Part shown: one piece after another, positions 17,600-28,681 of the stretch
How positions within the stretch are numbered: the stretch's first letter is position 1
Layout: the number at the start of each line of letters is the position of its first letter
DNA from: Streptomyces cyaneochromogenes
GTDB lineage: Bacteria > Actinomycetota > Actinomycetes > Streptomycetales > Streptomycetaceae
Assembly: GCF_003963535.1 (NCBI RefSeq)
Contig: NZ_CP034539.1
Span: 1,054,001 to 1,118,000 of the forward strand
Reading direction: 5' to 3'
DNA length: 64,000 nucleotides
Notes under the pieces: model-generated
The model's database searches: none
What the model was told of the DNA's origin: nothing
The model's input: the letters and a program-made list of their open reading frames with translations, nothing else
Position numbers and translations under genes: made by a program

Positions 17600-18916
17600 T
17601 CAGTCCGTGTCGCGCGGGTCGAACGACTTGGTGTCGATCGTCAGCGGCTTGGGGAACGCGCCGGCCACCGACTCCCATCCCGTGAACTTGAAGTCGGTGC
17701 CCTCACGGTCGCCGTCCGCGGGCGTGGCCTCGCCGTCGTGGGTGACGAGCAGGCCCTTGGGGAAGGACCGGCCCAGCGGGACGTTGATCACGGTGGACCC
17801 GTCCGAGTGCTGCACCCCGTCGGTGGCGGCGCTGTCGGTGACGGTGAAGGAGCCGAGGTAGGTGTTGCGGCCCTGGCGCTCGTACACGGCGAAGGTGTTG
17901 TCGCCCTGGCTGGAGGCGAGCAGGTATCCCTTGCCGTCGGCGGCGTGGTAGATCGCGGCGCCCTCGGCGTCGGCGCTCAGGTGCTCACCGCCGAAGCCGG
18001 GGTCGCCCGCGGTGTCGAGGACGCACTCCTCTTCCTCGGCGTCATACGTCCACGGAGTGCCGTACTCCCGCACCCGGTCGATCAGTTCGGGCCGCTCGAA
18101 CTCCTCGTCGTCGAGGTCGACCCGCCACAGCCCGACGTCCTCCTGGGCCGCGTACAGGACGTGCCGCTCCTGGTCGACGACCATGCCCTCGACCTGTGCG
18201 TGGTCGCCGGGGTCGGCGCACGGCGTCCAGCTGGTGCCGTTCGGCAGGGTGAAGGAGGCGGGCAGGTCGAGGGTGTCCTCGGTCTTGTAGCCGACGCGGC
18301 CGTCCCTGTCCTCCAGCTGGAGCAGCCGTACGCGGGTCTCCGAGCGGCGCGACACCACCACGTAGGCGTTGTCGTCGTCGCTGAAGGCGGCCAGGCCGTA
18401 GGCGGTGCGCTGGTCGTCGACCTCGGCCTCGCTCGCGGCGAAGACCGGCGCGGCGTCGGCGGCCGTCACGTCCTTCAGCGGGGGTCTGCCCGCCGCCACG
18501 GCGGCCGGGTCGATCGCGTAGGCCCGCACCCGGTCCCGGCCGCGGTCACTGACGAGGGCCAAGTCGGTCTTCTTGCCGCCCAGTTCGAAGCCGTAGACGA
18601 CGTCGACGTTGTTGAAGCGGCCGGGCGCGGCGTCCGCGCCGGGCGCCGCGGGCGCGGCGATGTGCTGGAGCCGCCGCCCGTCGAGGCCGTACACGTCGAG
18701 GCCGGCCTCCTTGAGGGTGCCGATCACGAGGCTGCGTCCGGGGTTGTGGGGGTCGACCCAGACGGCCGGGTCGTCGGCGTCGGCGTTGCCGCCCGCCTCG
18801 TCGTCGTACACGGCGGGGGTCTCCACGCGGGCGGAGACGGCGACCGGCTGCGGCGCGGCGGTGCCCGAGACCATCAGCAGCGCGGCGGTGAGAGTGCTCA
18901 GAGCTGAAACGCTCAC
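17600..18916 (-). CDS. Secreted beta-propeller phytase
   Basis: The 438-residue product begins at GTG 18916 with a signal peptide (VSVSALSTLTAALLMVSGTAA, cleaved near residue 25-30). The mature part contains DDPAVWVDPHNPGRSLVIGT and further acidic calcium- and phosphate-site stretches characteristic of 3-phytases of the beta-propeller type (e.g. YGFELGGKKTDLALVSDRGR). Such enzymes release phosphate from phytate outside the cell. GAGGAG lies just upstream of the start. The gap upstream has a GTTCACG unit at 18986-18992 on the minus strand that resembles the PHO-box half-repeat (GTTCACC), consistent with phosphate-starvation control, but only one unit is convincing. Confidence 0.9.
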   Translation of the reverse strand: MSVSALSTLTAALLMVSGTAAPQPVAVSARVETPAVYDDEAGGNADADDPAVWVDPHNPGRSLVIGTLKEAGLDVYGLDGRRLQHIAAPAAPGADAAPGRFNNVDVVYGFELGGKKTDLALVSDRGRDRVRAYAIDPAAVAAGRPPLKDVTAADAAPVFAASEAEVDDQRTAYGLAAFSDDDNAYVVVSRRSETRVRLLQLEDRDGRVGYKTEDTLDLPASFTLPNGTSWTPCADPGDHAQVEGMVVDQERHVLYAAQEDVGLWRVDLDDEEFERPELIDRVREYGTPWTYDAEEEECVLDTAGDPGFGGEHLSADAEGAAIYHAADGKGYLLASSQGDNTFAVYERQGRNTYLGSFTVTDSAATDGVQHSDGSTVINVPLGRSFPKGLLVTHDGEATPADGDREGTDFKFTGWESVAGAFPKPLTIDTKSFDPRDTD

Positions 18917-19028
18917 GATACTCCTCGGTAGGAAGAGAGACTGGCGAGACGTTATGGGCGGCCGGTGTGAGTGAGCCGAAGGCCTCGTGAACATCAGGTG
19001 GCTCGAACGGGCGAGCGTCTGGTTCGCA

Positions 19029-19034
19029 TAGAAT
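19029..19034 (+). promoter_or_regulatory. Possible -10 box for the UvrA-like gene
   Basis: TAGAAT matches the actinobacterial -10 consensus and lies 50 bases before the ATG at 19084. The matching -35 region is weak, so this is a tentative assignment. Confidence 0.35.
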
Positions 19035-19083
19035 CGCGGGGTTTGCCCACGCCCCCGACTCGCACATCCCGGAGCTCGTACCC

Positions 19084-21420
19084 ATGCACTCCCCGCACGA
19101 CCCGTACGTCCGCGTCCGCGGCGCCAGTGAGCACAACCTTCGGGGCGTGGACGTGGACATTCCGCGCGACGTGCTCGCCGTGTTCACGGGGGTGTCCGGG
19201 TCCGGGAAGTCGTCGCTCGCCTTCGGCACGATCTACGCCGAGGCGCAGCGCCGCTACTTCGAGTCGGTCGCGCCGTACGCGCGCAGGCTGATCCACCAGG
19301 TCGGCGCGCCGAAGGTCGGCGAGATCAGCGGGCTTCCGCCCGCCGTGTCGCTTCAGCAGCGGCGCTCGGCGCCGACGTCCCGCTCGTCCGTGGGCACGGT
19401 GACGAACCTGTCCAACTCCCTGCGGATGCTGTTCTCCCGCGCGGGCGAGTACCCGCCCGGCGCCGAGCGGCTCGACTCGGACGCCTTCTCGCCGAACACG
19501 GCGGCCGGGGCGTGCCCGCAGTGCCACGGGCTCGGTCAAGTGCACCGTACGAGCGAGGAGTTGCTGGTCCCGGACCCCGCGCTGTCGATCCGGGAGGGTG
19601 CGATCGCCGCCTGGCCGGGCGCCTGGCAGGGCAAGAACCTGCGCGACATCCTCGACGCGCTCGGGTACGACGTCGACCGGCCCTGGCGTGACCTGCCCGC
19701 CGAGGAGCGGGAGTGGATCCTGTTCACCGACGAGCAGCCGGTCGTCACCGTCCACCCGGTGCGCGACGCCGACCGCATCCAACGGCCGTACCAGGGCACG
19801 TACATGAGCGCCCATCGGTACGTCATGAAGACCTACTCCGACTCCAAGAGCCCGACGCTGCGGGCGAAGGCGGAGCGGTTCCTCACCTCCGCGCACTGCC
19901 CGGCGTGCGGCGGCAGCAGGCTGCGCCCCGAGTCGCTGGCGGTGACCTTCGCCGGCCGGACGATCGCCGAGCTGGCCGCGCTGCCGCTCACGGAGCTGGC
20001 GGGCATGCTGGACGGCGAGGCCTCGTCGGAGACGGCCCGTGTCCTCACCGAGGACCTCCGGTCCCGCATCGCGCCCGTCGTCGAGCTCGGCCTCGGCTAC
20101 CTCAGCCTCGACCGGGCCACCCCCACGCTCTCGGCGGGCGAACTGCAGCGCCTGCGGCTTGCGACCCAGCTCCGGTCCGGTCTGTTCGGTGTCGTGTACG
20201 TCCTCGACGAGCCGTCCGCGGGACTGCACCCGGCGGACACCGAGGCGCTGCTGACGGTCCTGGCGCGGCTGAAGGCGGCCGGGAACACGGTCTACGTGGT
20301 CGAACACCATCTCGACGTCCTGCGCGGCGCCGACTGGCTGGTGGACGTGGGGCCGCGTGCCGGCGAGCACGGCGGGCGGGTGCTGCACAGCGGGCCGGTG
20401 GCGGAGCTGGCCGCCGTCACGGACTCGGCGACGGCCCGTTTCCTGTTCGACCACACGCCTGCCGCCGTACGCCAAGTGCGCGCCGCGCACGACCGGTTGA
20501 AGGTCGGCCCGGTCACCCGCCACAACCTGCGCGGGGTCACGGCCGAGTTCCCGCTCGGCGTGTTCACCGCCGTCACGGGGGTCTCGGGGTCGGGCAAGTC
20601 CACCCTCATCGGGGAGATCACCGAGGAGCTGACGGGTGTGGGCCGCCTGGTCTCGGTCGACCAGAAGCCCATCGGCCGCACCCCGCGCTCCAATCTCGCC
20701 ACCTACACGGGTCTCTTCGACGTCGTACGCAAGGTGTTCGCGGCCACCGACGAGGCGCGGGCGTGCGGGTACGGCGTCGGGCGGTTCTCCTTCAACGTCG
20801 CGGGCGGGCGGTGCGAGACCTGCCAGGGCGAGGGGTTCGTCAGCGTCGAGCTGCTGTTCCTGCCGAGCACGTACGCGCCGTGCCCGGACTGCGGCGGGGC
20901 GCGCTACGACCCGCAGACGCTGCGCGTGGCCTACCGGGGGCGGAACATCGCGCAGGTGCTGGACCTCACGGTGGAGGCGGCGGCGGAGTTCTTCGCGGAC
21001 ACCCCGGCCGTGGCCCGCAGTCTCGGCACGCTGCTCGACGTGGGCCTCGGCTATCTGCGGCTCGGCCAGCCAGCCACCGAGCTGTCCGGCGGCGAGGCCC
21101 AGCGGATCAAGCTGGCGAGCGAGTTGCAGCGCGGCCGGCGCGGCCACACGCTCTACCTCCTCGACGAGCCGACGACCGGACTCCACCCGGCCGATGTCGA
21201 GGTGCTGATGCGCCAGTTGCACGGGCTCGTCGACGCCGGGCACACGGTCATCGTCGTCGAGCACGACATGTCCGTCGTCGCGGGCGCGGACTGGGTGATC
21301 GACCTGGGGCCGGGCGGCGGTGACGCAGGCGGGCGGATCGTGGCGGCGGGTCCTCCGGCGGAGGTGGCTCGGGCGGAGGGGAGCGCCACGGCGCGGTATC
21401 TGGCCCGCGCCCTGCCGTAA
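19084..21420 (+). CDS. UvrA-like ATPase (short UvrA2 type)
   Basis: The 778-residue protein carries two ABC ATPase halves: Walker A GVSGSGKSS near residue 38 and GVSGSGKST near 500, signatures LSAGELQRLRLA and LSGGEAQRIKLA, and Walker B LYLLDEPTTGLH in the second half. Zinc-ribbon cysteine pairs appear in CPQCHGLG, CPACGG, CETCQGEG and CPDCGG. It is about 200 residues shorter than UvrA1 and seems to lack the UvrB-binding insertion, as do UvrA2/DrrC-type paralogues linked to DNA-binding drug resistance and tolerance. It is unlikely to be the cell's only UvrA. Confidence 0.9.
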   Translation: MHSPHDPYVRVRGASEHNLRGVDVDIPRDVLAVFTGVSGSGKSSLAFGTIYAEAQRRYFESVAPYARRLIHQVGAPKVGEISGLPPAVSLQQRRSAPTSRSSVGTVTNLSNSLRMLFSRAGEYPPGAERLDSDAFSPNTAAGACPQCHGLGQVHRTSEELLVPDPALSIREGAIAAWPGAWQGKNLRDILDALGYDVDRPWRDLPAEEREWILFTDEQPVVTVHPVRDADRIQRPYQGTYMSAHRYVMKTYSDSKSPTLRAKAERFLTSAHCPACGGSRLRPESLAVTFAGRTIAELAALPLTELAGMLDGEASSETARVLTEDLRSRIAPVVELGLGYLSLDRATPTLSAGELQRLRLATQLRSGLFGVVYVLDEPSAGLHPADTEALLTVLARLKAAGNTVYVVEHHLDVLRGADWLVDVGPRAGEHGGRVLHSGPVAELAAVTDSATARFLFDHTPAAVRQVRAAHDRLKVGPVTRHNLRGVTAEFPLGVFTAVTGVSGSGKSTLIGEITEELTGVGRLVSVDQKPIGRTPRSNLATYTGLFDVVRKVFAATDEARACGYGVGRFSFNVAGGRCETCQGEGFVSVELLFLPSTYAPCPDCGGARYDPQTLRVAYRGRNIAQVLDLTVEAAAEFFADTPAVARSLGTLLDVGLGYLRLGQPATELSGGEAQRIKLASELQRGRRGHTLYLLDEPTTGLHPADVEVLMRQLHGLVDAGHTVIVVEHDMSVVAGADWVIDLGPGGGDAGGRIVAAGPPAEVARAEGSATARYLARALP

Positions 21421-21576
21421 CCACCTTTGCAGGCAAGGCACTTGAGGGTCGTAGACTGAGCCCGTGCGTTGATCCTCCGCGCGGCGGCGTGTGCCGTCGC
21501 GGACCGTGTGGGCGCCCCGGATCCTCCGTGGCCGCCCCGGCAGGCATACCCGTCGCCGACCCACCGGAGATCACGC

Positions 21577-22350
21577 ATGACCGCGCAGCAGTCCCTCACC
21601 TACGACGCTTTCGTCGAGCTCGCCACGGCCGACCCCGCCGTCGTCGGCCTCGTCCTCAAGGGCTCGCGGGCCCACGACGGCATGGCCACCGAGCACTCCG
21701 ACCACGACCTGTACGTCGTCCTCGCGGACGGTGCGACGACGGATCTTCGCCGCTACGCCGGTCACCGCACGTCGCGGCTCGATCTGGTGATCGTCTCCCT
21801 CGCCGAGTTCCGGTCCGCCGCAATGCCAGGGTACGAGCGCTATGCCCTCGCCCGGGCGCGGATCGTCCTGGACCGGCCGGGCGGAGGTAACGCGGAGATC
21901 GAGGGGACGGCGGAGTCCGGGGGGATCGCGGAGATCCTCGCCGCCAAGGCGCGGCTGGGCGCCGAGGAGGCGTTCCGGGTCGCGGGCGGATGGCTGGACG
22001 CGTACGCCAACTCCGTCTACCGCTCGGTCAAGAACGACCGTGACGGCGAGCCGCTCGCCGCCCGGCTCGACGCCACCGACAGCGTGGGCCACCTCCTGGA
22101 GCTGCTCTTCGCCCTGGACCGGCGCCCTCGCCCGTACAACAAGTACCTACGCTGGGAGCTTGCCCGCCACCCGCTCCCCGGCTGGGACGGCGACGCCCTG
22201 CTGGGAGCCGTGGACCGCATCTGCGCGAGCGGCGACGTGGCGGTCCAGCGGGGGCTGTTCGCCCGCGTGGAGGCCGCGGCCCGCCGGCAGGGTCACGGGG
22301 CGGTGCTGGACGCCTGGGGCGAGGATCTGCGGCTGCTGCGCCCCCGGTAG
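21577..22350 (+). CDS. Nucleotidyltransferase-fold protein
   Basis: The 257-residue product has LKGSRAHDG followed by SDHDLYVVL, the GS...DxD motif of the polymerase-beta-type nucleotidyltransferase fold, at about residues 27-50. A helical C-terminal part with KNDRDGEPLAARLDATDS and KYLRWELARHPLPGWD follows and resembles aminoglycoside-type and DUF4037-like nucleotidyltransferases. The function could be modification of an antibiotic or nucleotide, but nothing nearby settles it. Its last 200 bases overlap, on the opposite strand, the frame of the olsA-like gene. Confidence 0.7.
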   Translation: MTAQQSLTYDAFVELATADPAVVGLVLKGSRAHDGMATEHSDHDLYVVLADGATTDLRRYAGHRTSRLDLVIVSLAEFRSAAMPGYERYALARARIVLDRPGGGNAEIEGTAESGGIAEILAAKARLGAEEAFRVAGGWLDAYANSVYRSVKNDRDGEPLAARLDATDSVGHLLELLFALDRRPRPYNKYLRWELARHPLPGWDGDALLGAVDRICASGDVAVQRGLFARVEAAARRQGHGAVLDAWGEDLRLLRPR

Positions 22351-23220
22351 GACGGACACCTCGGCCGCCCGGGCCAGGGAGCGGCGGTCGGGGCGGCTGC
22401 CCGGGGCGATCGGCTCGCGCACCTCGGCCTCGGCGACCAGTTCGCGTGACCTCGTCACCCGCCACACCGAGGTGAGCAGCGAGTCGTCGCCGACGAAGGC
22501 GGCCGCCGTGCCGGGGGCGCCTGCGGCCGTGCGGTAGTGCAGACGTACCGGCTGCACGGGCACGTCCGCGTCGAGTGCGGCCTGGAACGCGGCCCGGCGG
22601 AAGCGGCCCTGGGCGCGGCCGCACCAGGTGCTGCCCTCGGGGAAGACGGCGACCGCCTCGCCGGCCCGCAGCGCCCCGGCGATCCGGGACACGGTGTCGG
22701 GCAGTGCGCGGATGCGGTCCCGGTCGATGAACAGGGCCCCGCTGCGGGCGGTCAGCCGGCCCGCCACCGGCCAGTCCCGGATCTCCGACTTGGCGAGCAT
22801 CCGGGCCGGGCGCACCGCGGCGAGCAGCGGAATGTCCAGCCAGGAGACGTGGTTGGCGACGAGCAGCAGCCCACCGTCGGCCGGGGCGGCGCCCTCGATC
22901 CGCACCCGCACGCCCGAGGCCCGCACGACCCAGCGGCTCCAGCGTCGTATCAGTCCCGCGGGTATCAGCCCGCCGAGCAGCGTGGCGAGGACACCGGCGA
23001 CCAGCAGGAGCAGGACCGCCACGAGCCGCAGGGCGGCCAGGGGGACGGCCCTGGCCGGTCCCGTCACGTCCACGCACGTCCGCGGGGTGCAGGGTGCGCT
23101 GGGCCGCCAGAGGGACGCCACCTCGACGGCGTGGGCCCGCGCGGCCGGTGCGCCGGCCGGACCGGCGGTGGGAGCGGTCGCCGTGGGGACACCCACAGCG
23201 CCGAGGGAGGGGATGCTCAT
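22147..23220 (-). CDS. olsA: 1-acyl-sn-glycerol-3-phosphate acyltransferase-like, OlsA type
   Basis: The 357-residue frame has a PlsC domain: NHVSWLDIPLLAAV holds the catalytic HX4D near residue 120 and FPEGSTW is the acyl-acceptor motif near 190; a membrane helix (LAALRLVAVLLLLVAGVLATL) precedes it. It follows the olsB-like gene by 14 bases, and the pair matches OlsB/OlsA of ornithine-lipid synthesis, in which this enzyme O-acylates lyso-ornithine lipid. The last 70 or so residues (after about residue 290) are low-quality, unlike family C-termini, and run 204 bases antisense to the nucleotidyltransferase gene. The real end may be nearer 22350 in the ancestor. Confidence 0.8.
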   Translation of the reverse strand: MSIPSLGAVGVPTATAPTAGPAGAPAARAHAVEVASLWRPSAPCTPRTCVDVTGPARAVPLAALRLVAVLLLLVAGVLATLLGGLIPAGLIRRWSRWVVRASGVRVRIEGAAPADGGLLLVANHVSWLDIPLLAAVRPARMLAKSEIRDWPVAGRLTARSGALFIDRDRIRALPDTVSRIAGALRAGEAVAVFPEGSTWCGRAQGRFRRAAFQAALDADVPVQPVRLHYRTAAGAPGTAAAFVGDDSLLTSVWRVTRSRELVAEAEVREPIAPGSRPDRRSLARAAEVSVLPGAQQPQILAPGVQHRPVTLPAGRGLHAGEQPPLDRHVAARADAVHGSQQGVAVPAGERVAGKLPA

Positions 23221-23234
23221 GGCCGCCCCGTCCG

Positions 23235-24005
23235 TCACGCCGGGACGAGGGAGAGGAAGTGCCGCAGGTAGCGCGCGTTGACCCGGCGCATCGAGAGCAG
23301 CACGTACATGTCGGCGACCCCGAACTCCGGGTCGTGCGCGGGCTCGCCGCAGACCCAGGCGCCCAGGCGGATGTAGCCGCGCAGAAGGGCGGGCAGTTCG
23401 ATGCGCGCGGCGGGGGCGGGGGCGGTCGGCTGCCAGGGGCGCAGCGGCCGTACCCGGTACTCCTCCGGGGCCAGGTGCTTGGCCTGTACGCGGTCCCAGG
23501 TCGCGGCCGCGAGGGTGCCGCCGTCGGCGAGCGGGATGGAGCAGCAGCCGGCCAGCCACTCGTGGCCGTGGTCGACCATGTAGCGGGCGATGCCGGCCCA
23601 GATGAGGCTGATGACCGCGCCGTCGCGGTGGTCGGGGTGGACGCAGGAGCGGCCGACCTCGACCAGGTTCGGGCGCAGCGAGTCGATGCGGGTGAGGTCG
23701 AACTCGCCCTCCGAGTACAGTCGGCCCGCGACCGCGGCCCGCTCCGGCGGGAGCAGCCGGTAGGTGCCGACGACCTGGCCGGAGACCTCCTCGCGGACGA
23801 GCAGGTGGTCGCAGTACGCGTCGAAGGCGTCGATGTCGTGACCCGGCTGCGGGGTGGTCAGCAGGGCCCCCATCTCGCCGGCGAAGACGTCGTGCCGCAG
23901 TCGCTGCGCGGCACGCACGTCCTCCTCGTTGCGGGCGAGGCCGACGGTGTACCGGGTGGGTGCCGTGGGCTGCGGGGGACGGTCGACGGTCAGTACGCCG
24001 GTCAT
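23235..24005 (-). CDS. olsB: GNAT-fold N-acyltransferase, OlsB-like (ornithine lipid synthesis)
   Basis: The 256-residue product has the acyltransferase features of the OlsB/hemolysin-like group: YTVGLARNEEDVRAAQRLRHDVF at the start of the domain, HDIDAFDAYCDHLLV, VGTYRLLPPERA, and VEVGRSCVHPDHRDGAVISL, a GNAT-like signature. OlsB N-acylates ornithine with a 3-hydroxyacyl group. Downstream, 14 bases on, is the OlsA-like acyltransferase, and the two-gene arrangement supports the assignment. Such lipids replace phospholipids under phosphate limitation in many bacteria, which would fit the nearby phytase, but that link is inference. Substrate specificity is not proven by sequence. Confidence 0.82.
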   Translation of the reverse strand: MTGVLTVDRPPQPTAPTRYTVGLARNEEDVRAAQRLRHDVFAGEMGALLTTPQPGHDIDAFDAYCDHLLVREEVSGQVVGTYRLLPPERAAVAGRLYSEGEFDLTRIDSLRPNLVEVGRSCVHPDHRDGAVISLIWAGIARYMVDHGHEWLAGCCSIPLADGGTLAAATWDRVQAKHLAPEEYRVRPLRPWQPTAPAPAARIELPALLRGYIRLGAWVCGEPAHDPEFGVADMYVLLSMRRVNARYLRHFLSLVPA

Positions 24006-24309
24006 GGCTTACTCCTGGTCACGGGCCGGGGACGGCGAGCGGCGGAAAGGTGCGAGCGGTGCGTGGTGCCGCCCCTGTTCTTCCTATGCCGGTTGGCGTA
24101 CGCGTGACCTGTGTCAGGAGAGCGGATGTGCGGATGTTGAACGGCGTGAACCGGTACCGGTCGTCCACATTCCGGTGCCCCGCCGGTCAGCCGGGAGCTC
24201 CGGTGCTGTTCACCTGCCGCGTGCGGAAAAGGCGAGACGGGGCCGGGGAGCACCACTCCCGACCCCGTCCGTCCGCGCTGGTCGGCGAACGTCTGTTGTG
24301 CGGCTCGGA
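24006..24309. other. Intergenic region between olsB and sdhB
   Basis: This 304-base stretch carries the promoter region for the olsBA genes (minus strand) and the 3' end of the sdh transcript. The only clear structure is the terminator at 24236-24269. No gene is convincing in it. Confidence 0.5.
24236..24269 (-). terminator. Terminator after the sdhCAB operon
   Basis: On the minus strand GACGGGG, then a GGTCGGGAGT...GTGCTCCCCGG inner arm, closes against CCCCGTC; the outer seven bases (24236-24242 and 24263-24269) pair perfectly and the inner arms mostly. It lies 40-75 bases past the sdhB stop. Confidence 0.65.
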
Positions 24310-25052
24310 CTACCGCTTCACCTTCCGAGTGGCCCGCAGCCACTCCTTGTTCATGCTGGTGATGGACATGAGCGGAATGCCCTTGGGGCATGCGGTGGCG
24401 CACTCACCCGTGAGCGTGCAGCCTCCGAAGCCCTCCTCGTCCATCTGCGCCACCATGTCCAGCACCCGCGTCTCCCGCTCGGGCGCCCCCTGCGGCAGCA
24501 CGTTCAGGTGGTTGATCTTGGCGGAAGTGAACAGCATCGCCGCCCCGTTGGGACAGGCCGCCACGCACGCGCCGCAGCCGATGCACTCGGCGTGCTCGAA
24601 GGCGAGGTCGGCGTCCGGCTTCGGCACCGGCGTGGCGTGCGCCTCGGGTGCCGCGCCGGTCGGCGCGGTGATGTACCCACCGGCCTGGATGATCCGGTCG
24701 AAGGCCGCCCGGTCCACGACCAGGTCCTTGATCACCGGGAACGCCGAAGCCCGCCACGGCTCGATGTCGATCGTGTCGCCGTCCTCGAAGGACCGCATGT
24801 GCAGCTGACAGGTGGTCGTCCGCTCGGGCCCGTGGGCGTCGCCGTTGATCACGAGCGAGCAGGCGCCGCAGATGCCCTCACGGCAGTCGTGGTCGAAGGC
24901 GACCGGGTCCTCGCCCTTGAGGATGAGCTCCTCGTTGAGGGTGTCGAGCATCTCCAGGAAGGACATGTCGGAGGAGATCCCGTCCACCTCGTACGTGGAC
25001 ATGGCGCCTTCGGCGTCGGCGTTCTTCTGCCGCCAGACGCGCAGGGTGAGCT

Positions 25053-25056
<4 letters not shown>
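24310..25056 (-). CDS. sdhB: Succinate dehydrogenase/fumarate reductase iron-sulfur subunit
   Basis: The 248-residue product has the 2Fe-2S ferredoxin-type motif [15 protein letters not shown] with its final Cys in TTTCQLHM, then [14 protein letters not shown] and [13 protein letters not shown] for the 4Fe-4S and 3Fe-4S clusters. Together these carry electrons from the flavoprotein to the quinone-reducing subunit. The ATG overlaps the stop of sdhA by four bases (ATGA), so the two are co-translated. A further Cys set GFGGCTLTG precedes the last cluster. Length is normal for the actinobacterial second-type Sdh. Confidence 0.95.
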
Positions 25057-26999
<1,943 letters not shown>

Positions 27000-27001
27000 C
27001 T

Positions 27002-27709
27002 TCAGCTCACCACTCCGGTCATGACGCCCACGGGTACGACGACGAAGCCGGCCGTGAGCAGCAGCGCGAGGACGTTGGCGCAGGTCTTCAGGGCGCGGTC
27101 GCGGGTGCGGCTGCCGGCGCCGAGGGTCTGGGCGGCGCTCCAGAAGCCGTGCCGGATGTGCAGGCCGAGCGCGAGCATCGCGACGATGTAGATGACGTTG
27201 CCGTACCAGGTGGAGAAGGTGTCCACGACGTTCTGGTACGGCCGGCCCTCCTGGAAGCCGCCGGAGTGCACGGTGCCGGTCGTCAGGTCGAGGATGTGCC
27301 AGACGATGAACAGGCCGAGGATGATCCCGCCCCAGCGCATGGTGCGCGTGGCGTAGGAGGCCCGCGGCTTCTTGTGCACGTACTTGCTGGGGCGTGCCTT
27401 GATGTCGCGGCGGCTGAGCTGGTACGCCGAGGTGGCGTGGGCGACGACGGCGACGACCAGGACGACGCGGACGAGCCAGAGCGTCCACTCGTAGTGCATG
27501 AACGGCTCGCCGACGGTGCGCAGCCAGTGCGCGTAGTGGTTGAACTCGCCCGCCCCGAAGAAGATCTTCAGGTTTCCGATCATGTGGACGACCAGGTACA
27601 GCAGCATGATCAGCCCGCTGACCGCCATCACGGTCTTCTTGCCGACGGTGGAGTCCCACACCGTGCGTGCCATGGACGGCCGTCGATCCGTCCGCGTTGC
27701 CAGAGCCAT
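27002..27709 (-). CDS. sdhC: Succinate dehydrogenase cytochrome b subunit (single membrane anchor)
   Basis: The 235-residue product has five hydrophobic segments, including [20 protein letters not shown] near residue 24 and [20 protein letters not shown]. Conserved histidines in [36 protein letters not shown] and LHIRHGFW would ligate two hemes, as in the B-type enzymes with one large anchor subunit. The window holds no separate sdhD, as expected for that type. The ATG is 84 bases from the divergent LysR gene. Alternative start codons upstream lack a ribosome binding site. Confidence 0.9.
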   Translation of the reverse strand: MALATRTDRRPSMARTVWDSTVGKKTVMAVSGLIMLLYLVVHMIGNLKIFFGAGEFNHYAHWLRTVGEPFMHYEWTLWLVRVVLVVAVVAHATSAYQLSRRDIKARPSKYVHKKPRASYATRTMRWGGIILGLFIVWHILDLTTGTVHSGGFQEGRPYQNVVDTFSTWYGNVIYIVAMLALGLHIRHGFWSAAQTLGAGSRTRDRALKTCANVLALLLTAGFVVVPVGVMTGVVS

Positions 27710-27769
27710 GGGACATGACGCTAGGGCCGAACGGCCCCATCGGTCCAAGACATGGTCCGGCTCGTTTCG

Positions 27770-27787
27770 ATAGCCGGAACCTATGAT
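27770..27787. promoter_or_regulatory. LysR-type operator and -10 box of the LysR gene
   Basis: ATAG at 27770-27773 and CTAT at 27781-27784 are separated by seven bases, giving the T-N11-A dyad typical of LysR-type operators. The sequence TATGAT at 27782-27787 is a near-perfect -10 box for the plus-strand LysR gene; its start point would fall at or near the ATG at 27794. The dyad lies in the 84-base gap shared with the sdhC promoter, so the regulator could control both. Confidence 0.55.
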
Positions 27788-27793
27788 GGCTGG

Positions 27794-28678
27794 ATGCAGT
27801 TCCAGCAGCTCCAGTACTTCGTGGCGGTCGCCGAGACCCGGCACTTCACCCGGGCCGCCGACCTGGTGCATGTCGCGCAGCCCTCCCTGTCGCAGCAGAT
27901 CAAGGCTCTGGAGCGGGAGTTGGGCGCGGACCTGTTCCTGCGGGCGCGCGGCAACATCACGCTCACGGACGCCGGCGAGGCCCTGCTCCCGCTGGCCCGG
28001 CGCATCCTGGCCGACGCGGACACCGCGCGGCACGAGGTCCAGGAGCTGGTGCAGCTGCGCCGGGGCCGGGTCCGCCTCGGCGCGACGCCGAGCCTGTGCA
28101 CGGGCCTGCTCCCGGATGTGCTGCGCGCCTTCCACGACCGCTATCCCGGCATCCAGCTGCTGATCGAGGAGGGCGGCTCGCACGACCTGGTGCGCGAGCT
28201 GGCGCGCGGCGCCCTCGATCTGGCCCTGGTCGTCCTGCCGCTGCCGACCCCCTCCCCCGCCCTGACCACGGTGGAGCTGCTGCGCGAGGACTTGGTGGTG
28301 GTCTCCTCCCCGGAGGCGCCCCGCCCGGGCAACGGCCGGCGCACCGTGCGCATCGCCGACCTGGAGGGCGAACGCCTGGTGATGTTCCGGCACGGCTACG
28401 ACCTGCGCGAACTGACCGTCGCCGCGTGCCGCGCCGAGGGCTTCGAGCCGGACTTCGCGGTGGAGGGCGGGGAGATGGACGCGGTGCTGGGGTTCGTGCG
28501 GGCGGGGCTGGGCGTGGCCGTCGTACCGCGCATGGTGGCGGCGCGGTCGGGCCGGGGGCTGCGGGTGACCCCGCTGGCCCGGCCCGGGCTGCACCGGACG
28601 ATCGCGCTGGCCCACCGCAGCGACGTGGCTCCGCCGCGGGCCGCCCGGGAGTTGCAGCGGATGCTGTTGGAGCGCTGA
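27794..28678 (+). CDS. LysR-family transcriptional regulator
   Basis: The 294-residue protein starts [20 protein letters not shown], the LysR HTH (residues 1-60, with [20 protein letters not shown]), followed by a substrate-binding domain with [15 protein letters not shown] and [12 protein letters not shown]. It is divergent from sdhC. No ribosome binding site precedes the ATG, and the -10 box ends six bases before it, so the mRNA is probably leaderless. The likely target is the neighbouring sdh operon or the gene itself. The ligand is unknown. Confidence 0.88.
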   Translation: MQFQQLQYFVAVAETRHFTRAADLVHVAQPSLSQQIKALERELGADLFLRARGNITLTDAGEALLPLARRILADADTARHEVQELVQLRRGRVRLGATPSLCTGLLPDVLRAFHDRYPGIQLLIEEGGSHDLVRELARGALDLALVVLPLPTPSPALTTVELLREDLVVVSSPEAPRPGNGRRTVRIADLEGERLVMFRHGYDLRELTVAACRAEGFEPDFAVEGGEMDAVLGFVRAGLGVAVVPRMVAARSGRGLRVTPLARPGLHRTIALAHRSDVAPPRAARELQRMLLER

Positions 28679-28681
28679 GCC

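Noticed and set aside
18994..21564. Long minus-strand frame of about 850 codons opposite the UvrA-like gene
   Set aside because: Only the plus strand encodes recognisable ATPase motifs; the antisense product is arginine/glycine-rich and has no start support.
27002..27740. sdhA open frame extending through the sdhC region, as if a large fusion
   Set aside because: sdhC is encoded in a different frame with all its helices and histidines; sdhA begins properly at 26999.
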